Shown: positions 15,425 to 25,798 of the stretch, in pieces
Layout of the letters: each line of letters opens with the position of its first letter
Numbering within the stretch: the stretch's first letter is position 1
Translations under genes and position numbers: made by a program
Notes under the pieces: generated by a model
What the model was told of the DNA's origin: nothing
The model's database searches: none
Seen by the model: the letters and a program-made list of their open reading frames with translations, nothing else
Assembly: GCF_001424045.1 (NCBI RefSeq)
Contig: NZ_LMQB01000023.1
Coordinates: 1 to 64,000, forward strand
DNA length: 64,000 nt
Direction of reading: 5' to 3'
Origin: Rhizobium sp. Leaf371
GTDB lineage: Bacteria; Pseudomonadota; Alphaproteobacteria; Rhizobiales; Rhizobiaceae

Positions 15425-15450
15425 ACCGGGCGACGGCATCGCCGCCCGGT
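15425..15450 (-). terminator. Hairpin after ridA
   Basis: Arms ACCGGGCG (15425-15432) and CGCCCGGT (15443-15450) lie 10 bp past the RidA-gene stop on the minus strand. There is no strong T-run, so this is a possible terminator only. Confidence 0.5.
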
Positions 15451-15460
15451 GCTCGCGCCC

Positions 15461-15805
15461 TCAGAGGGCGGCGATGACGATGACTTCGACCAGATAGTCC
15501 GGGGTCGCGAGCTTGGCTTCGCCCGTCGCGCGCGCCGGCGTATTGCCCTGCGGTGCCCACTTGTCCCAGACGGCGTTCATCTTCGGGAAGTCGGCCATGT
15601 CGGCAAGCCAGATCGTGGCGTTGAGGATGCGCGTCTTGTCGGTGCCGGCCTGTTCCAGTAGGCGATCGACCGAAGCCAGAGCCTGGGCCGTCTGCGTGGC
15701 GACGTCGTCGCCGGCATTGCCGACCTGGCCGGCGAGATAGACGGTGCCGTTGTGAACGACGGCCTGGCTCATGCGCGGGCCGGTCTCGAAGCGTGTGATG
15801 TCCAT
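15461..15805 (-). CDS. RidA/YjgF-family enamine/imine deaminase
   Basis: 114 residues from ATG 15805 (AAGAGGA ribosome site). The fold pattern is clear: MSQAVVHNGTVYLAGQVG, QTAQALASVDRLLEQAGTDKTRILNATIWLADM, and NTPARATGEAKLATPDYLVEVIVIAAL. The last contains the Arg that positions substrate in RidA enzymes. These proteins hydrolyse reactive enamine/imine intermediates made by PLP enzymes and amino acid oxidases, protecting against 2-aminoacrylate damage. The gene stands alone, convergent with the exported protein gene. Confidence 0.9.
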   Translation of the reverse strand: MDITRFETGPRMSQAVVHNGTVYLAGQVGNAGDDVATQTAQALASVDRLLEQAGTDKTRILNATIWLADMADFPKMNAVWDKWAPQGNTPARATGEAKLATPDYLVEVIVIAAL

Positions 15806-15932
15806 CGTGAAGTTCCTCTTGCTCGGATAGGGTGGCGCCGAAGCGCAGACCACCGCGGGCTTACAGGAGAACGCTGCCGAGGAAAACCGCCGGCCTGAAA
15901 ACTCCACCGTTCGAGACGTCATCACCGCCGTC

Positions 15933-17300
15933 TCAGGCCGCTTCCGGCAGGGGCGGGAATTCGAGGCGCACGCGCGTTCCCTCCCCGGGCTGCGAGTCCA
16001 CGGTCAGCGCGGCATCGTGCAGTTCGGCGATGCGCTCCACGATCTTCAGGCCGACGCCGAGCGCGTCCGAACTCTTGATCCGCCCGCCGTCGAGAATATG
16101 GCTCGGCGACCGGCCGAAGCCGGGGCCGTCGTCGGCAACCTCGAGCAGGCCGGTTTCCGCCGTGCGGACGGAGATGCGCGTTCCCTTCGGCGTGTGCTTC
16201 ACGGCGTTTTCGACGAGATTGCTGATCGTGTTTTCGACCAGCGCCGGCACGGCACGGATCTCGCCGCCGCCCTCCTCCACGAATTCGAGCGTCCGGCCGC
16301 TGTTGAAGACGAAGGGCGCGAGCTGGGCGACGACGTCGCTGGCCAGCCCTGCCAGCGAGACCGGCCTGAACGAGGCGGCATCCACCACGTCGAGCTTGGC
16401 GAGCGAGGTCAATTGCTCCAGCATATGGGTCAGCGCCTCCAGATCCTTCTCGGCCTTGCGCGCGCGGGGATCGTCGATCCGCTCAAGCTCCATGCGCACG
16501 ACGGCGACGGGCGTGCGGATCTCGTGGGCGATCGAGGTGGAGAAGATCTTCTGCGCCTGGATCAGGTCGGCGACGCGAACCAGCAGCCGGTTGACCGCAT
16601 TGGCGAAATTGGCGATCTCGCGCGGCATGCCCTCGGTCGAGAGCGGGCTGAAGGCCGCGCGCGGATCGATGGCATCCGCCGCCTTGCCGGCCTCGACCAC
16701 TGGCTTCAGTGCGCGCCGGACGGAGAGGATCGTGGCGCCGGCAACGAGGCCGAACATCAGCGGCATGGGGATGATCAAATGGTCGCGCAGCTCGTGCAGA
16801 AGCACGCTGGTGACGAAACCATGGGGATCGCGCAGGACGGCAAGCTCGACGAAAACCTCCTGCGTGCCGAAGCGGAAGGAGCGCCCGCCCGCGACGCTGA
16901 GCGGCTTGCCGGGCGCGATCTCGCGCTGCCAGAAGGTGGGCGGGTTGATCTCGATCGGCAGGAAATGGCGCTGGCAGAGCGCCTCGCAATTGGAAAACAG
17001 CACTTCGCCCGTGGAGGTGCGAACCCGGACGAAGATGTCGCCATCGCGCTCGTCGTCGCGCATCGTATAGCGTTCGGCGAGCGCCGGCGGCATCTGGAAG
17101 GAGATGCGGTCTTTTGAAACGTGGATGCCTTCGGCCAGCGTCTCCGCCTCCTGCCCGATCAGGAAGCCGCCGAGATCCGCATCGTTCGACCAGTATTCGG
17201 TGAGCACGATGCCGAATTCGAGCATCATGGCGAGCACCGTGAAGGTGACGATGCGCAGCGAGACGATGCCGATCAGCGAGCGATCCCGGGCGGCTTTCAT
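15933..17300 (-). CDS. Two-component sensor histidine kinase
   Basis: 455 residues. TM1 lies near 11-33 and TM2 near 175-196, enclosing a periplasmic sensor of about 140 residues with two Cys (C105, C109, in SNCEALC). A HAMP-like linker follows, then the H-box STSIAHEIRTP with H259, N-box NLVENAVKHTP and G-boxes DDGPGFG / GVGLKIV. The start ATG 17300 overlaps the stop of the response-regulator gene by 4 bp, so the two are translationally coupled. The Cys pair may form a disulfide or bind metal. The signal is unknown. Confidence 0.9.
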   Translation of the reverse strand: MKAARDRSLIGIVSLRIVTFTVLAMMLEFGIVLTEYWSNDADLGGFLIGQEAETLAEGIHVSKDRISFQMPPALAERYTMRDDERDGDIFVRVRTSTGEVLFSNCEALCQRHFLPIEINPPTFWQREIAPGKPLSVAGGRSFRFGTQEVFVELAVLRDPHGFVTSVLLHELRDHLIIPMPLMFGLVAGATILSVRRALKPVVEAGKAADAIDPRAAFSPLSTEGMPREIANFANAVNRLLVRVADLIQAQKIFSTSIAHEIRTPVAVVRMELERIDDPRARKAEKDLEALTHMLEQLTSLAKLDVVDAASFRPVSLAGLASDVVAQLAPFVFNSGRTLEFVEEGGGEIRAVPALVENTISNLVENAVKHTPKGTRISVRTAETGLLEVADDGPGFGRSPSHILDGGRIKSSDALGVGLKIVERIAELHDAALTVDSQPGEGTRVRLEFPPLPEAA

Positions 17301-17971
17301 GATGCGGCCTGCAGCATGTAGCCGACGCCCCGCACGGTGACGAGATCTGCGCCGGTTTCGAACGGCAGCAGCTTCTTGCGCAGGCGCGAGACGGCCAGCT
17401 CCAGCGCGTTGGCGGTCATCTCCTCGCCGAATTCCGACAGCGCCAGTTCGAGCTTGCGCTTCTGCACCACCCGGCCCGCGTCGCGCATCAGAAGCTCGGC
17501 CAGAGCGCGCTCGCGCGGCGGCAGCGCCACGATGCTGCCGTCGCAGGAGAGTTCCGCCGTGGCGGGATCGTAACGCAGGTGCCCGCATTCGAGCACCGGC
17601 TGCAGCGAGGTCGGGCTGCGCCGCAGCATGGCGCGACAGCGGGCGAGAAACTCTCGGTGATGGAACGGTTTGACGAGATAGTCGTCCGCGCCGGCATCCA
17701 GTCCCTCGATCCGCTCCTCGATCGACCCGCGGGCCGTGATGACGAGGACCGGCAGGTCCTTGTAGGTCTTGCGGATCTGGCGCAGGAGTTCGAGCCCGTT
17801 GCCATCCGGCAGGCCGAGATCGAGAAGCACCAGATCATGCTCCCGCAGGGTCAGCGTCACCGTGGCATCGGCGATCGTCGTCACGACATCGAGCCGCCAG
17901 CCGGCCTCCCGGACGGTTTCGCCCAGAAGCTCGGCGAGCCGGGGACTGTCTTCAACCAGCAGCAGCCGCAT
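17297..17971 (-). CDS. OmpR-family response regulator
   Basis: 224 residues. The receiver domain has E7/D8, phosphoacceptor D51 (LLDLGLPDG), T79 and K101 (YLVKPF). It is followed by a winged-helix DNA-binding domain (about 125-222) ending in TVRGVGYML, the OmpR/PhoB signature. It resembles the QseB/TctD subgroup. It is coupled to the downstream kinase by a 4-bp overlap and probably shares a transcript with the upstream PepSY protein gene (81-bp gap). Confidence 0.92.
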   Translation of the reverse strand: MRLLLVEDSPRLAELLGETVREAGWRLDVVTTIADATVTLTLREHDLVLLDLGLPDGNGLELLRQIRKTYKDLPVLVITARGSIEERIEGLDAGADDYLVKPFHHREFLARCRAMLRRSPTSLQPVLECGHLRYDPATAELSCDGSIVALPPRERALAELLMRDAGRVVQKRKLELALSEFGEEMTANALELAVSRLRKKLLPFETGADLVTVRGVGYMLQAAS

Positions 17972-18052
17972 GCATCTCGTCTCACACGTTGGAACGTCGG
18001 AACCGACGCGAACCTAGCAGGTTTCGCGCGGCGCGACAGCGCCTCTTCCCGA

Positions 18053-18352
18053 TCATTCGGGATCGCTGCCCATGGAGGCCGCGACGACGTCGCCGGTGAT
18101 CGGATCCATGACGACATCGGCCCGCCGTCGGCGGGCAGTCAGCGCCTCGATCTCATAGCAGGAGCCGATGATCACCACATGGCGGATATCGGGATAGCCC
18201 GCAGCCACCGCCTTCTGCGAAATGGCCGCGGGGCTCATCCAGCGCGCCTGCGGCTCCTGCGTGCAATCCGCCGTGCGATCGCCGGCGAAAACCAGGCCGG
18301 CCGGCAGTGCCAGAGGCGAGACGAGAACGACGAGACAGAACAGGCGGCGCAT
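18053..18352 (-). CDS. Small secreted PepSY-domain protein
   Basis: 99 residues from ATG 18352 (GGAG nine bases upstream). A signal peptide (MRRLFCLVVLVSPLALPAGLVFA) precedes a PepSY-like domain: WMSPAAISQKAVAAGYPDIRHVVIIGSCYEIEAL-type strands and ADVVMDPITGDVV. Two Cys (TADCTQE and GSCYE) probably form a periplasmic disulfide. PepSY modules bind and restrain periplasmic partners. The position directly ahead of a response regulator and a kinase with its own Cys pair suggests that it modulates that kinase. The logic is comparable to the small periplasmic regulator FeuN with FeuPQ in Sinorhizobium; this is inferred from context only. Confidence 0.8.
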   Translation of the reverse strand: MRRLFCLVVLVSPLALPAGLVFAGDRTADCTQEPQARWMSPAAISQKAVAAGYPDIRHVVIIGSCYEIEALTARRRRADVVMDPITGDVVAASMGSDPE

Positions 18353-18454
18353 CAGCAATCTCCAGAGCCGGACCCTGGGCATATGCCGATCCCTAGCCGT
18401 CATATGGCTGTCGGACACTGCTCGAAGCGTTGCAAAATCGTCGGCTGCGGGACC

Positions 18455-19479
<1,025 letters not shown>

Positions 19480-19483
<4 letters not shown>

Positions 19484-20496
19484 CGCGTGCCCTCTCCTGC
19501 AAGCTCGACGGTCATCGTCGGGTGGTTCTGGGGAATACCCTCGATCAGCGGGTAATTGCACAGCGCGCGACCGAGCTCCGGCCCCTGGCGCACGACGGAG
19601 CGCGAACAGAGGTCGGTGGCAAAAGCGCAGCGCGGCGAGAACAGACAGCCTTGCGGCCGATCATGCTGCCCCGGCACGACGCCGAGGATCGACGGCAGAC
19701 GCTCGCCGATCCGGGCGCGCTCCGGCAGGGATGCCAGCAGGGCCGCGGTGTAGGGATGATGCGGATCGCGAAAGAGCGCCTTGACCGGCTGTTCCTCGAC
19801 CTTCTGGCCGGCATACTGCACCTGAACACGCTCGGCGGTTTCCGCCACCACGCCCATATCATGGGTGATGAGCACCAGCGCCATGCCGTTTTCCTTCTGC
19901 AGGCGGACGAGCAGGTCGAGGATCTGGGCCTGGATGGTGACGTCGAGCGCCGTCGTCGGCTCGTCGGCGATGAGGAGCTTCGGATTGCAGGACAGCGCCA
20001 TGGCGATCATGACGCGCTGGCTCATGCCGCCGGACATCTGGTGCGGAAAGTTCGACAGCCGGTCTTCCGGCGAGGGAATGCCGACAAGCTGCAGGAGTTC
20101 GATCGAGCGGGCGCGACGCGCGGCACGGTCGAGGCCCATGTGGATGCGCAGGCTCTCGCCGAGCTGGAAGCCGACCGTGAAGCACGGGTTGAGGCTCGAC
20201 ATCGGCTCCTGGAAGATCATCGCCATGTCCTTGCCGATGATCTTGCGCCGGTTGCGGGGCGAGAGTTTCAAAAGGTCCTGGCCGTTGAAGGCCATGCGGT
20301 CGGCGGTGATCTTCACCGTCCAGGGCAGAAGGCCCATGACGGCGAGCATGGAGACCGACTTGCCGGAGCCGCTTTCGCCGACGATCGACAGGATTTCGCC
20401 GGTGTCGCAGGTGAGCGAGACGCCATCGACCGCGCGGAAGGTGCCGGTCGAGGTCTGGAACTCGACGGTGAGGTTCTGGATATCGAGAAGCGGCAT
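19480..20496 (-). CDS. dppD: Dipeptide/oligopeptide ABC transporter ATP-binding protein DppD
   Basis: 338 residues. Walker A GESGSGKS, signature MSGGMSQRVMIAMAL, Walker B LLIADEPTTALDVT, H-loop ITHDMGVV. The C-terminal family extension includes the Cys segment CLFSPRCAFATDLC. ATG 20496 overlaps the dppC stop by one base (TGATG), and its own stop overlaps dppF, so the three genes are tightly coupled. Confidence 0.93.
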
Positions 20497-21422
20497 CAGG
20501 ACCTCTTCAGTTTGGGATCGAGCGCATCGCGCAGGCCGTCGCCCATCAGGTTGATGGCGAGCACGGTGATGAGAATGGCAAGGCCGGGGAAGGTGACGAC
20601 CCACCAGGCGCGCTGGATGAATTCGCGCGCTTCGGCCAGCATCGTGCCCCATTCCGGCGTCGGCGGCTGGGCGCCCATGCCGAGGAAGCCGAGCGCCGCG
20701 GCATCGAGGATGGCCGCGGAGAAGGCAAGCGTCGCCTGCACGATCAGCGGCGCCAGACAGTTCGGCAGGATGGTGACGAACATGATGCGCAGCGTGCCGG
20801 CGCCGGCAACCTGGCTGCCGATGACATAGTCCTTGTTGCGCTCCGTCATGACGGAGGCGCGCGTCAGCCGCACGAAATGCGGCAGGTTGACGAGGGCGAT
20901 GGCGATCATCGCATTGACGAGGCCCGGGCCGAGCACGGCGACGAGGACGAGCGCCAGAAGCAGCGACGGGAATGCGAGGATGATGTCCATCAGCCGCATG
21001 ATGATCGTATCGACCGTGCCGCGGAAGAAGCCGGCGAGAAGGCCGATGAGCACGCCCGAAACGACGGACAGCGTGACGACGATGAGGCCGACGAACAGCG
21101 AGAAGCGTGCGCCGTACATCAGGCGGGTCAGGATATCGCGCCCGACCGGATCGGTGCCGAGCAGATATTCGGCGCGTCCGCCTTCGGCAAAGGCCGGCGG
21201 CAGCAGCAGCACGTCGCGATTCTGGATGATCGGATCATGCGCAGTGAGCAGCGGCGCGAAGATCGCCATCAACAGGATGGCGACGAAGACGACGAGCCCG
21301 AGAACGGCGCCGCGATTGGCGGAAAAATAGAACCAGAACTCGGCAAAGCCGGATGGCGGCGCGGACGGGGTGGCGGCAGCGGCTGCCGCGGGTGATACGG
21401 ATTTGGTTTCGACAGATGACAT
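20496..21422 (-). CDS. dppC: Dipeptide/oligopeptide ABC transporter permease DppC
   Basis: 308 residues. There is an Ala/Pro-rich N-terminus, a first membrane helix near 41-60, then a loop with LLGTDPVGRDILTRLMYGAR typical of DppC/OppC. Five further helices follow, with the EAA-type cytoplasmic loop VIGSQVAGAGTLRIMFVTILPN. It forms the heteromeric channel with DppB. The gene lies 12 bp after dppB. Confidence 0.93.
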   Translation of the reverse strand: MSSVETKSVSPAAAAAATPSAPPSGFAEFWFYFSANRGAVLGLVVFVAILLMAIFAPLLTAHDPIIQNRDVLLLPPAFAEGGRAEYLLGTDPVGRDILTRLMYGARFSLFVGLIVVTLSVVSGVLIGLLAGFFRGTVDTIIMRLMDIILAFPSLLLALVLVAVLGPGLVNAMIAIALVNLPHFVRLTRASVMTERNKDYVIGSQVAGAGTLRIMFVTILPNCLAPLIVQATLAFSAAILDAAALGFLGMGAQPPTPEWGTMLAEAREFIQRAWWVVTFPGLAILITVLAINLMGDGLRDALDPKLKRS

Positions 21423-21434
21423 CGGTCGCGTCTC

Positions 21435-22439
21435 CTATCGCCGGATGCGGGGGTTCGCCCAACCGTAGAGAAGGTCGACGATCAGATTGACGAACATGAT
21501 CACGAGCGTGATCATCATGAGGCCGCCCTGGACGACGGCGTAATCGCGCTTGAAGACGCTATCGACCATCCACTTGCCGATGCCCGGCCAGGAGAAGATG
21601 CTTTCGGTGAGGATCGCGCCGCCGAGCAGCACGCCGATCTGCAGGCCGATCGTGGTGATGACCGGGATCATGGCATTGCGCAGCGCGTGGACGCCGATGA
21701 TGCGGAAGGGCGACATGCCCTTGGAGCGGGCCGTGCGCACATAATCCTCGCTCAGCACCTCGAGCATGGCGGACCGGGTCTGGCGGGCGATGACGGCGAG
21801 CGGAATGGTCGCCAGCACGATGGTCGGCAGGATCATATGGCTGACCGCCGAGGCGAAGGCGCCCTTCTGGCCGGAGAGCAGGCTGTCGATCAGCATGAAG
21901 CCGGTCACGGGCGGGAAGAAATAGAGGAACGAGATGCGGCCGGAGACCGGCGTCCAGCCGAGCGTGCCCGAAAAGAAGATGATCAGCAGCAGGCCCCACC
22001 AGAAGATCGGCATGGAATAGCCGACGAGCGCCGTGCCCATGATGGTCTGGTCGAGCCAGGTGCCGCGCTTGACCGCCGCCACCACGCCGGCCGGGATCCC
22101 GAGACAGACCGCGAGGATGATGGCACAGATCGCAAGCTCCATGGTCGCCGGAAACAGCGTCATGAAATCATCGATGACCGGGCGCTTGGAAATGATGGAG
22201 CGTCCGAAATCGCCCTGCAGCAGACCGACCAGATAGTCGAAATACTGGACGTACATCGGCCGGTCGAGACCCAGCTCGGCCATGATCTGCGCATGCCGCT
22301 CCGGCGCCATGACGCGCTCGCCGGAGAGCAGCATGACGGGATCGCCGGGAAGCAGGCGGATGAAGGAGAAGGCGATGATGGAAACCCCGACGAAGGTCGG
22401 GATGAGGACGGCGAGCCGCCCGAAAATGAAGCGCAGCAT
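21435..22439 (-). CDS. dppB: Dipeptide/oligopeptide ABC transporter permease DppB
   Basis: 334 residues from ATG 22439 (MLRFIFGRLAVLIPTFVGVS), the start that matches the family; codons further upstream are open but unlikely. Six membrane helices. The DppB hallmark RLLPGDP lies after the first helix. The EAA loop is VRTARSKGMSPFRIIGVHALRN. It is preceded by dppA with an 83-bp gap, the usual position of a processing or attenuation site. Confidence 0.92.
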   Translation of the reverse strand: MLRFIFGRLAVLIPTFVGVSIIAFSFIRLLPGDPVMLLSGERVMAPERHAQIMAELGLDRPMYVQYFDYLVGLLQGDFGRSIISKRPVIDDFMTLFPATMELAICAIILAVCLGIPAGVVAAVKRGTWLDQTIMGTALVGYSMPIFWWGLLLIIFFSGTLGWTPVSGRISFLYFFPPVTGFMLIDSLLSGQKGAFASAVSHMILPTIVLATIPLAVIARQTRSAMLEVLSEDYVRTARSKGMSPFRIIGVHALRNAMIPVITTIGLQIGVLLGGAILTESIFSWPGIGKWMVDSVFKRDYAVVQGGLMMITLVIMFVNLIVDLLYGWANPRIRR

Positions 22440-22522
22440 GAGCGTTCCGTAAGATTGCAAAACCGGCGGCCCGAAACGATCGGACCGCCGGAGACACCGC
22501 GACAGCGGCAGAGGTGGCGATA

Positions 22523-24118
22523 TTACTCGGCGATATCAACGCCGTCGAAGCGGTGGATGCCGAGCGGATCCTGCACGTAGCCCGAGACCTTCTTGCTCAT
22601 CGGCATGAAGACCAGGGAATGGTCGATGGTGTTCCACGGCGCCTCTTTCTTGAAGACGAGCTGGGCCTGCTGGTAGAGCTTGGTGCGCTCTGCCTGGTCC
22701 GGCGTCAGCTTGGCCTTCTTGACGAGATCGTCGAACTCCTTGTTGCACCATTGCGCGCGGTTGTTGCCGCCGACCGCGGTGCAGCCGAGCAGCGTGTCGA
22801 GGAAGTTGTCCGGATCGCCATTGTCGCCGGTCCAGCCGAGGATGACCGCGCCGTCGCGGGCCTTGTCGGAGGAGAGCTTCAGGTATTCGGCCCATTCGTA
22901 GGAGACGATCTCGACCTCGACGCCGATCTTGGCCAGGTCGGCCTGCATGAGTTCGGCCGCGCGGCGGGCGTTCAGCATGTAGGGACGCGATACGGGCATG
23001 GCCCAGATCTTCATCTTGAGGTTGGAGACGCCGGCCGCTTCCAGCATCTTCTTGGCCGCGTCCGGATCGTACTTGTCGTCCTCGACGGCGTCGTTATAGG
23101 ACCACATCGTCGGCGGGATCGGGTTCTTGGCGACGGTCGCCGCACCCTGGAAGACGGCATCGACGATCGCCTGCTTGTTGACGGCCATGTTCAGCGCCTT
23201 GCGCACTTCCGGCTTGTCGAACGGGGCAACCAGCGTGTTGTAGGCGAGGTAGGAGACGTTCAGGCCTTCTTCCTTGAGGACCGTCAGGTTCTCATCCTTC
23301 TGCAGCTCGGCGACATCGGCCGCGTTCGGATAGGGCATGATGTGGCATTCGCCGGCCTTCAGCTTCTGCGCCCGCACGGCCGCGTCGGTCGTGATGGCGA
23401 AGACGAGGTCGTCGACCTTCTGCTTGCCGCCCCAATAATCCGGGTTGGCCTTGTAGCGGATGGCAGCGTCGGCCTGGTAGGCGACGAAGGTGTAGGGACC
23501 GGTGCCGAGCGGCTGCTGGTTCATCATCTCCATCTTGCCGTCGGCCTGCAGCTTGTCGGCATATTCTTTCGAATAGATGGAGGCAAAGTCCATGCCGAGA
23601 TTGGCGAGGAACGGCGCTTCGGACTTGTTGAGAACGAACTTGACGGTGAGGTCATCGACCTTCTCGATCGACTTGATCAGCTCGGGAAAGCCCATGCCGC
23701 TGAAATATTCGTAGCTCGCACCGGCGACATACTTGTTCCAGGGATTGTCGGCCTTGTACTGGCGCTCGAACGAGAAGATCACGTCGTCGGCGTTCAGCTC
23801 GCGGGTGGGCGTGAAGAAGTCGGTGGTCTGGAATTTGACGCCCGGACGCAGCTTGAACGTATATTGCGTGCCGTCAGCCGACATTTCCCAGCTCTCGGCC
23901 AGGCCCGGCTCGATTTCCGTGCTGCCTTTCTTGAATTCGACGAGGCGGTTGTAAACCGTGCGCGAGGAGGCATCGAACGTGGTGCCGGCCGTGTAGAGCG
24001 CGGAGTCGAAACCTTCGGGCGAGCCCTCGGAGCAATAAACCAGCGTCTTCGACCAGGCGCTGCCAGCCATCAGCGTTACGACAGCCGTCGCCGCGAGAAG
24101 AGTAGAGAGCTTTTTCAT
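22523..24118 (-). CDS. dppA: Periplasmic dipeptide-binding protein DppA
   Basis: 531 residues. The signal peptide MKKLSTLLAATAVVTLMAGSAWS is followed by KTLVYCSEGSPEGFDSALYTAGTTFDASS, the family-5 solute-binding start. Later hallmarks are GTGPYTF, the YLAYNT strand and the DNFLDTLLGC segment with VGGNNRAQWCN, close to enteric DppA. It delivers dipeptides (and in some bacteria heme or 5-aminolevulinate) to DppBCDF. The abundant product is encoded first, as expected for a binding protein. Confidence 0.93.
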   Translation of the reverse strand: MKKLSTLLAATAVVTLMAGSAWSKTLVYCSEGSPEGFDSALYTAGTTFDASSRTVYNRLVEFKKGSTEIEPGLAESWEMSADGTQYTFKLRPGVKFQTTDFFTPTRELNADDVIFSFERQYKADNPWNKYVAGASYEYFSGMGFPELIKSIEKVDDLTVKFVLNKSEAPFLANLGMDFASIYSKEYADKLQADGKMEMMNQQPLGTGPYTFVAYQADAAIRYKANPDYWGGKQKVDDLVFAITTDAAVRAQKLKAGECHIMPYPNAADVAELQKDENLTVLKEEGLNVSYLAYNTLVAPFDKPEVRKALNMAVNKQAIVDAVFQGAATVAKNPIPPTMWSYNDAVEDDKYDPDAAKKMLEAAGVSNLKMKIWAMPVSRPYMLNARRAAELMQADLAKIGVEVEIVSYEWAEYLKLSSDKARDGAVILGWTGDNGDPDNFLDTLLGCTAVGGNNRAQWCNKEFDDLVKKAKLTPDQAERTKLYQQAQLVFKKEAPWNTIDHSLVFMPMSKKVSGYVQDPLGIHRFDGVDIAE

Positions 24119-24541
24119 CACCGTTTTTCCCAGTTTTCTTGTGTTCTCTTGAAACATTCTTATCTGCAAATGATCCGGATCGCAGCCGCAACCGGTCAGA
24201 CCGGAAAGGAACGACATTTGCTGCGGCATTGCAATAACCCGCTCCATTCTTTTGTCCAGTTGGAAAATTTATCCAATATATAAGACATTACAGCGATATC
24301 ATTCCGGATTGCAGCTCTGCGAGCGCAACCGCCTGGCGCCGGCGCAGGCCGCTGACCGCAGCGAGACAGCCACCGCAGCGGCGCGGTCGTCGGCTGAAAG
24401 CTCCTGTTATCGAGGGCGCAGGATGCCCGCGGAAGGGCGGCGGCGCGCTGTTTCGGGCGCGACTTACCTTTTTTAGGGGAGTTGCCAAGCCGCAAATGCC
24501 CGCTAAACTAGTATTCCGGCAGTCAGAGGGGCAACATCGAC
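24119..24541. other. dppA / LuxR-type gene divergent control region
   Basis: About 420 bp without a gene. AT-rich stretches near 24240-24300 (for example AAAATTTATCC and ATATATAAG) are the likely promoter zone for both dppA (leftwards) and the luxR-type gene (rightwards). I see no clear dyad operator or riboswitch. Confidence 0.4.
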
Positions 24542-25261
24542 GTGGGAGCGTTGCTGGATACTTATAGACGCTACGATTTCCAGAAGGATCTCGAAAAAGC
24601 GCTGAACCGCGTCGATTTCTTCCGCGTTTTCCACATGCTGGCTCTGGGCGCCGGGTTCGATCACTTCGGCGTGTTGCAGCTCGGCCAGGAGGCGGAGCCC
24701 GCCCTGCTCTCCACGCGTCTGGTTCTGCACGACCTGCCGAGCGGGCTGACCGAGGAATATGACCGGCGATACCGGTTTTCCGATTGCCTGCTTCTCAAAA
24801 GCCTCCACGCCTCCACCGTGCCCTCCGTCTGGTCGGCCGCATCCGAGGATGCCGCGCCGTCAAAGGCGGGAACGGACTTTCTCGCACAGATCGGCTTCGA
24901 CCTCGTGGCCTGCGTGCCGGTTCACAGCATCGTCGGTACGCGCTATGTCGTGCTCTATTTCGGGGACAATGACGACATCGACCGCACGAGCCATGTCGAG
25001 CTCTGCTACAATTCCATCACGGCGTTCGACTATTTCTACCGGTTCGTCCTGGCGACGCGGGTCGGCATGGGCCTGACGGCCCGCGAAACCGAGATTCTCA
25101 GATGGATCTCCCATGGGAAGACGGCCAGCGAGATTGCGCTGATCGTTTCGGTGTCGGAACACACGATCAACTCTCATACGGCGACGATCCTGAAAAAACT
25201 CGATGTCGTCAATCGAACGCAAATGGTCGCCAAGGCTATCAGGGAACAAATCATCCAATGA
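24542..25261 (+). CDS. LuxR-family solo regulator with autoinducer-binding-like domain
   Basis: 239 residues from GTG 24542. Residues 10-160 resemble the acyl-homoserine-lactone-binding domain (EEYDRRYRFSDC..VPSVW), and 175-235 are a GerE-type helix-turn-helix (LTARETEILRWISHGKTASEIA, HTINSHTATILKKL). Compared with the TraR/LuxR pattern, Y61, D70 and W85 equivalents are kept, but W57 reads Leu and the Pro after D70 is Cys, so the ligand may not be a standard AHL. No luxI-type synthase is in the window, making it a LuxR solo. It is divergent from dppA and followed by a lone receiver gene (80-bp gap). Confidence 0.85.
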   Translation: MGALLDTYRRYDFQKDLEKALNRVDFFRVFHMLALGAGFDHFGVLQLGQEAEPALLSTRLVLHDLPSGLTEEYDRRYRFSDCLLLKSLHASTVPSVWSAASEDAAPSKAGTDFLAQIGFDLVACVPVHSIVGTRYVVLYFGDNDDIDRTSHVELCYNSITAFDYFYRFVLATRVGMGLTARETEILRWISHGKTASEIALIVSVSEHTINSHTATILKKLDVVNRTQMVAKAIREQIIQ

Positions 25262-25341
25262 ATGTCTTTGAAAGCCCGATCGCCTGAACCTCCATATCCG
25301 ACCTTATACTAGGCATTTTAGAAACCGGAATATTTGAGCCG

Positions 25342-25728
25342 ATGACGATATTGCATATCCTTTTGATCGATGACGAGCCGTCCGAACATGTCATCCTGCG
25401 GCGATTGATGACGAAGGTTCAGTCCTTCACCATCCAGCTGCACTACTCCGATACGATCGAAGCCGCGGTCGATGTCATCGGCTCCGGCACCCCGATTGCC
25501 ATGGTGCTGGTGGACAATCGGCTGCCGCCGCATGGCGATTTTCGCGAGACGGTTCCCCTGATCCGCCAGAAAGGGTTTATCGGCCCCGTCGGCGTGATCT
25601 CCGGTTCGCTCGATGACGCCTATTTTCAGTCGTTCCAGGAATACGGCGTCGATTTCCGGCTCGACAAGGCCGAGCTGGACCCGACCGCCATCGAATTCCT
25701 GCTGCAGGAATATCTGGTCAAATCCTGA
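25342..25728 (+). CDS. Stand-alone receiver-domain protein
   Basis: 128 residues, a single CheY-like receiver with no output domain: D10/D11 acidic pair (LLIDDE), phosphoacceptor D58 (LVDNRLPP), S87 in VISGS and K109 (LDKAEL). It probably works as a phosphorelay shuttle or by binding a partner. The gene follows the LuxR solo on the same strand. No kinase or phosphotransferase is adjacent, so its partner is unknown. Confidence 0.88.
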   Translation: MTILHILLIDDEPSEHVILRRLMTKVQSFTIQLHYSDTIEAAVDVIGSGTPIAMVLVDNRLPPHGDFRETVPLIRQKGFIGPVGVISGSLDDAYFQSFQEYGVDFRLDKAELDPTAIEFLLQEYLVKS

Positions 25729-25798
25729 CACGAAAACGACGCGTCTTTTCAGGCGCGTCGCTCTTCTTTCCGGGATGTCGATCGTCTGGAGCGCAGGC

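Noticed and set aside
22514-24283. Open frame of 589 codons on the plus strand
   Set aside because: It is antisense to dppA, which has a signal peptide and clear family motifs.
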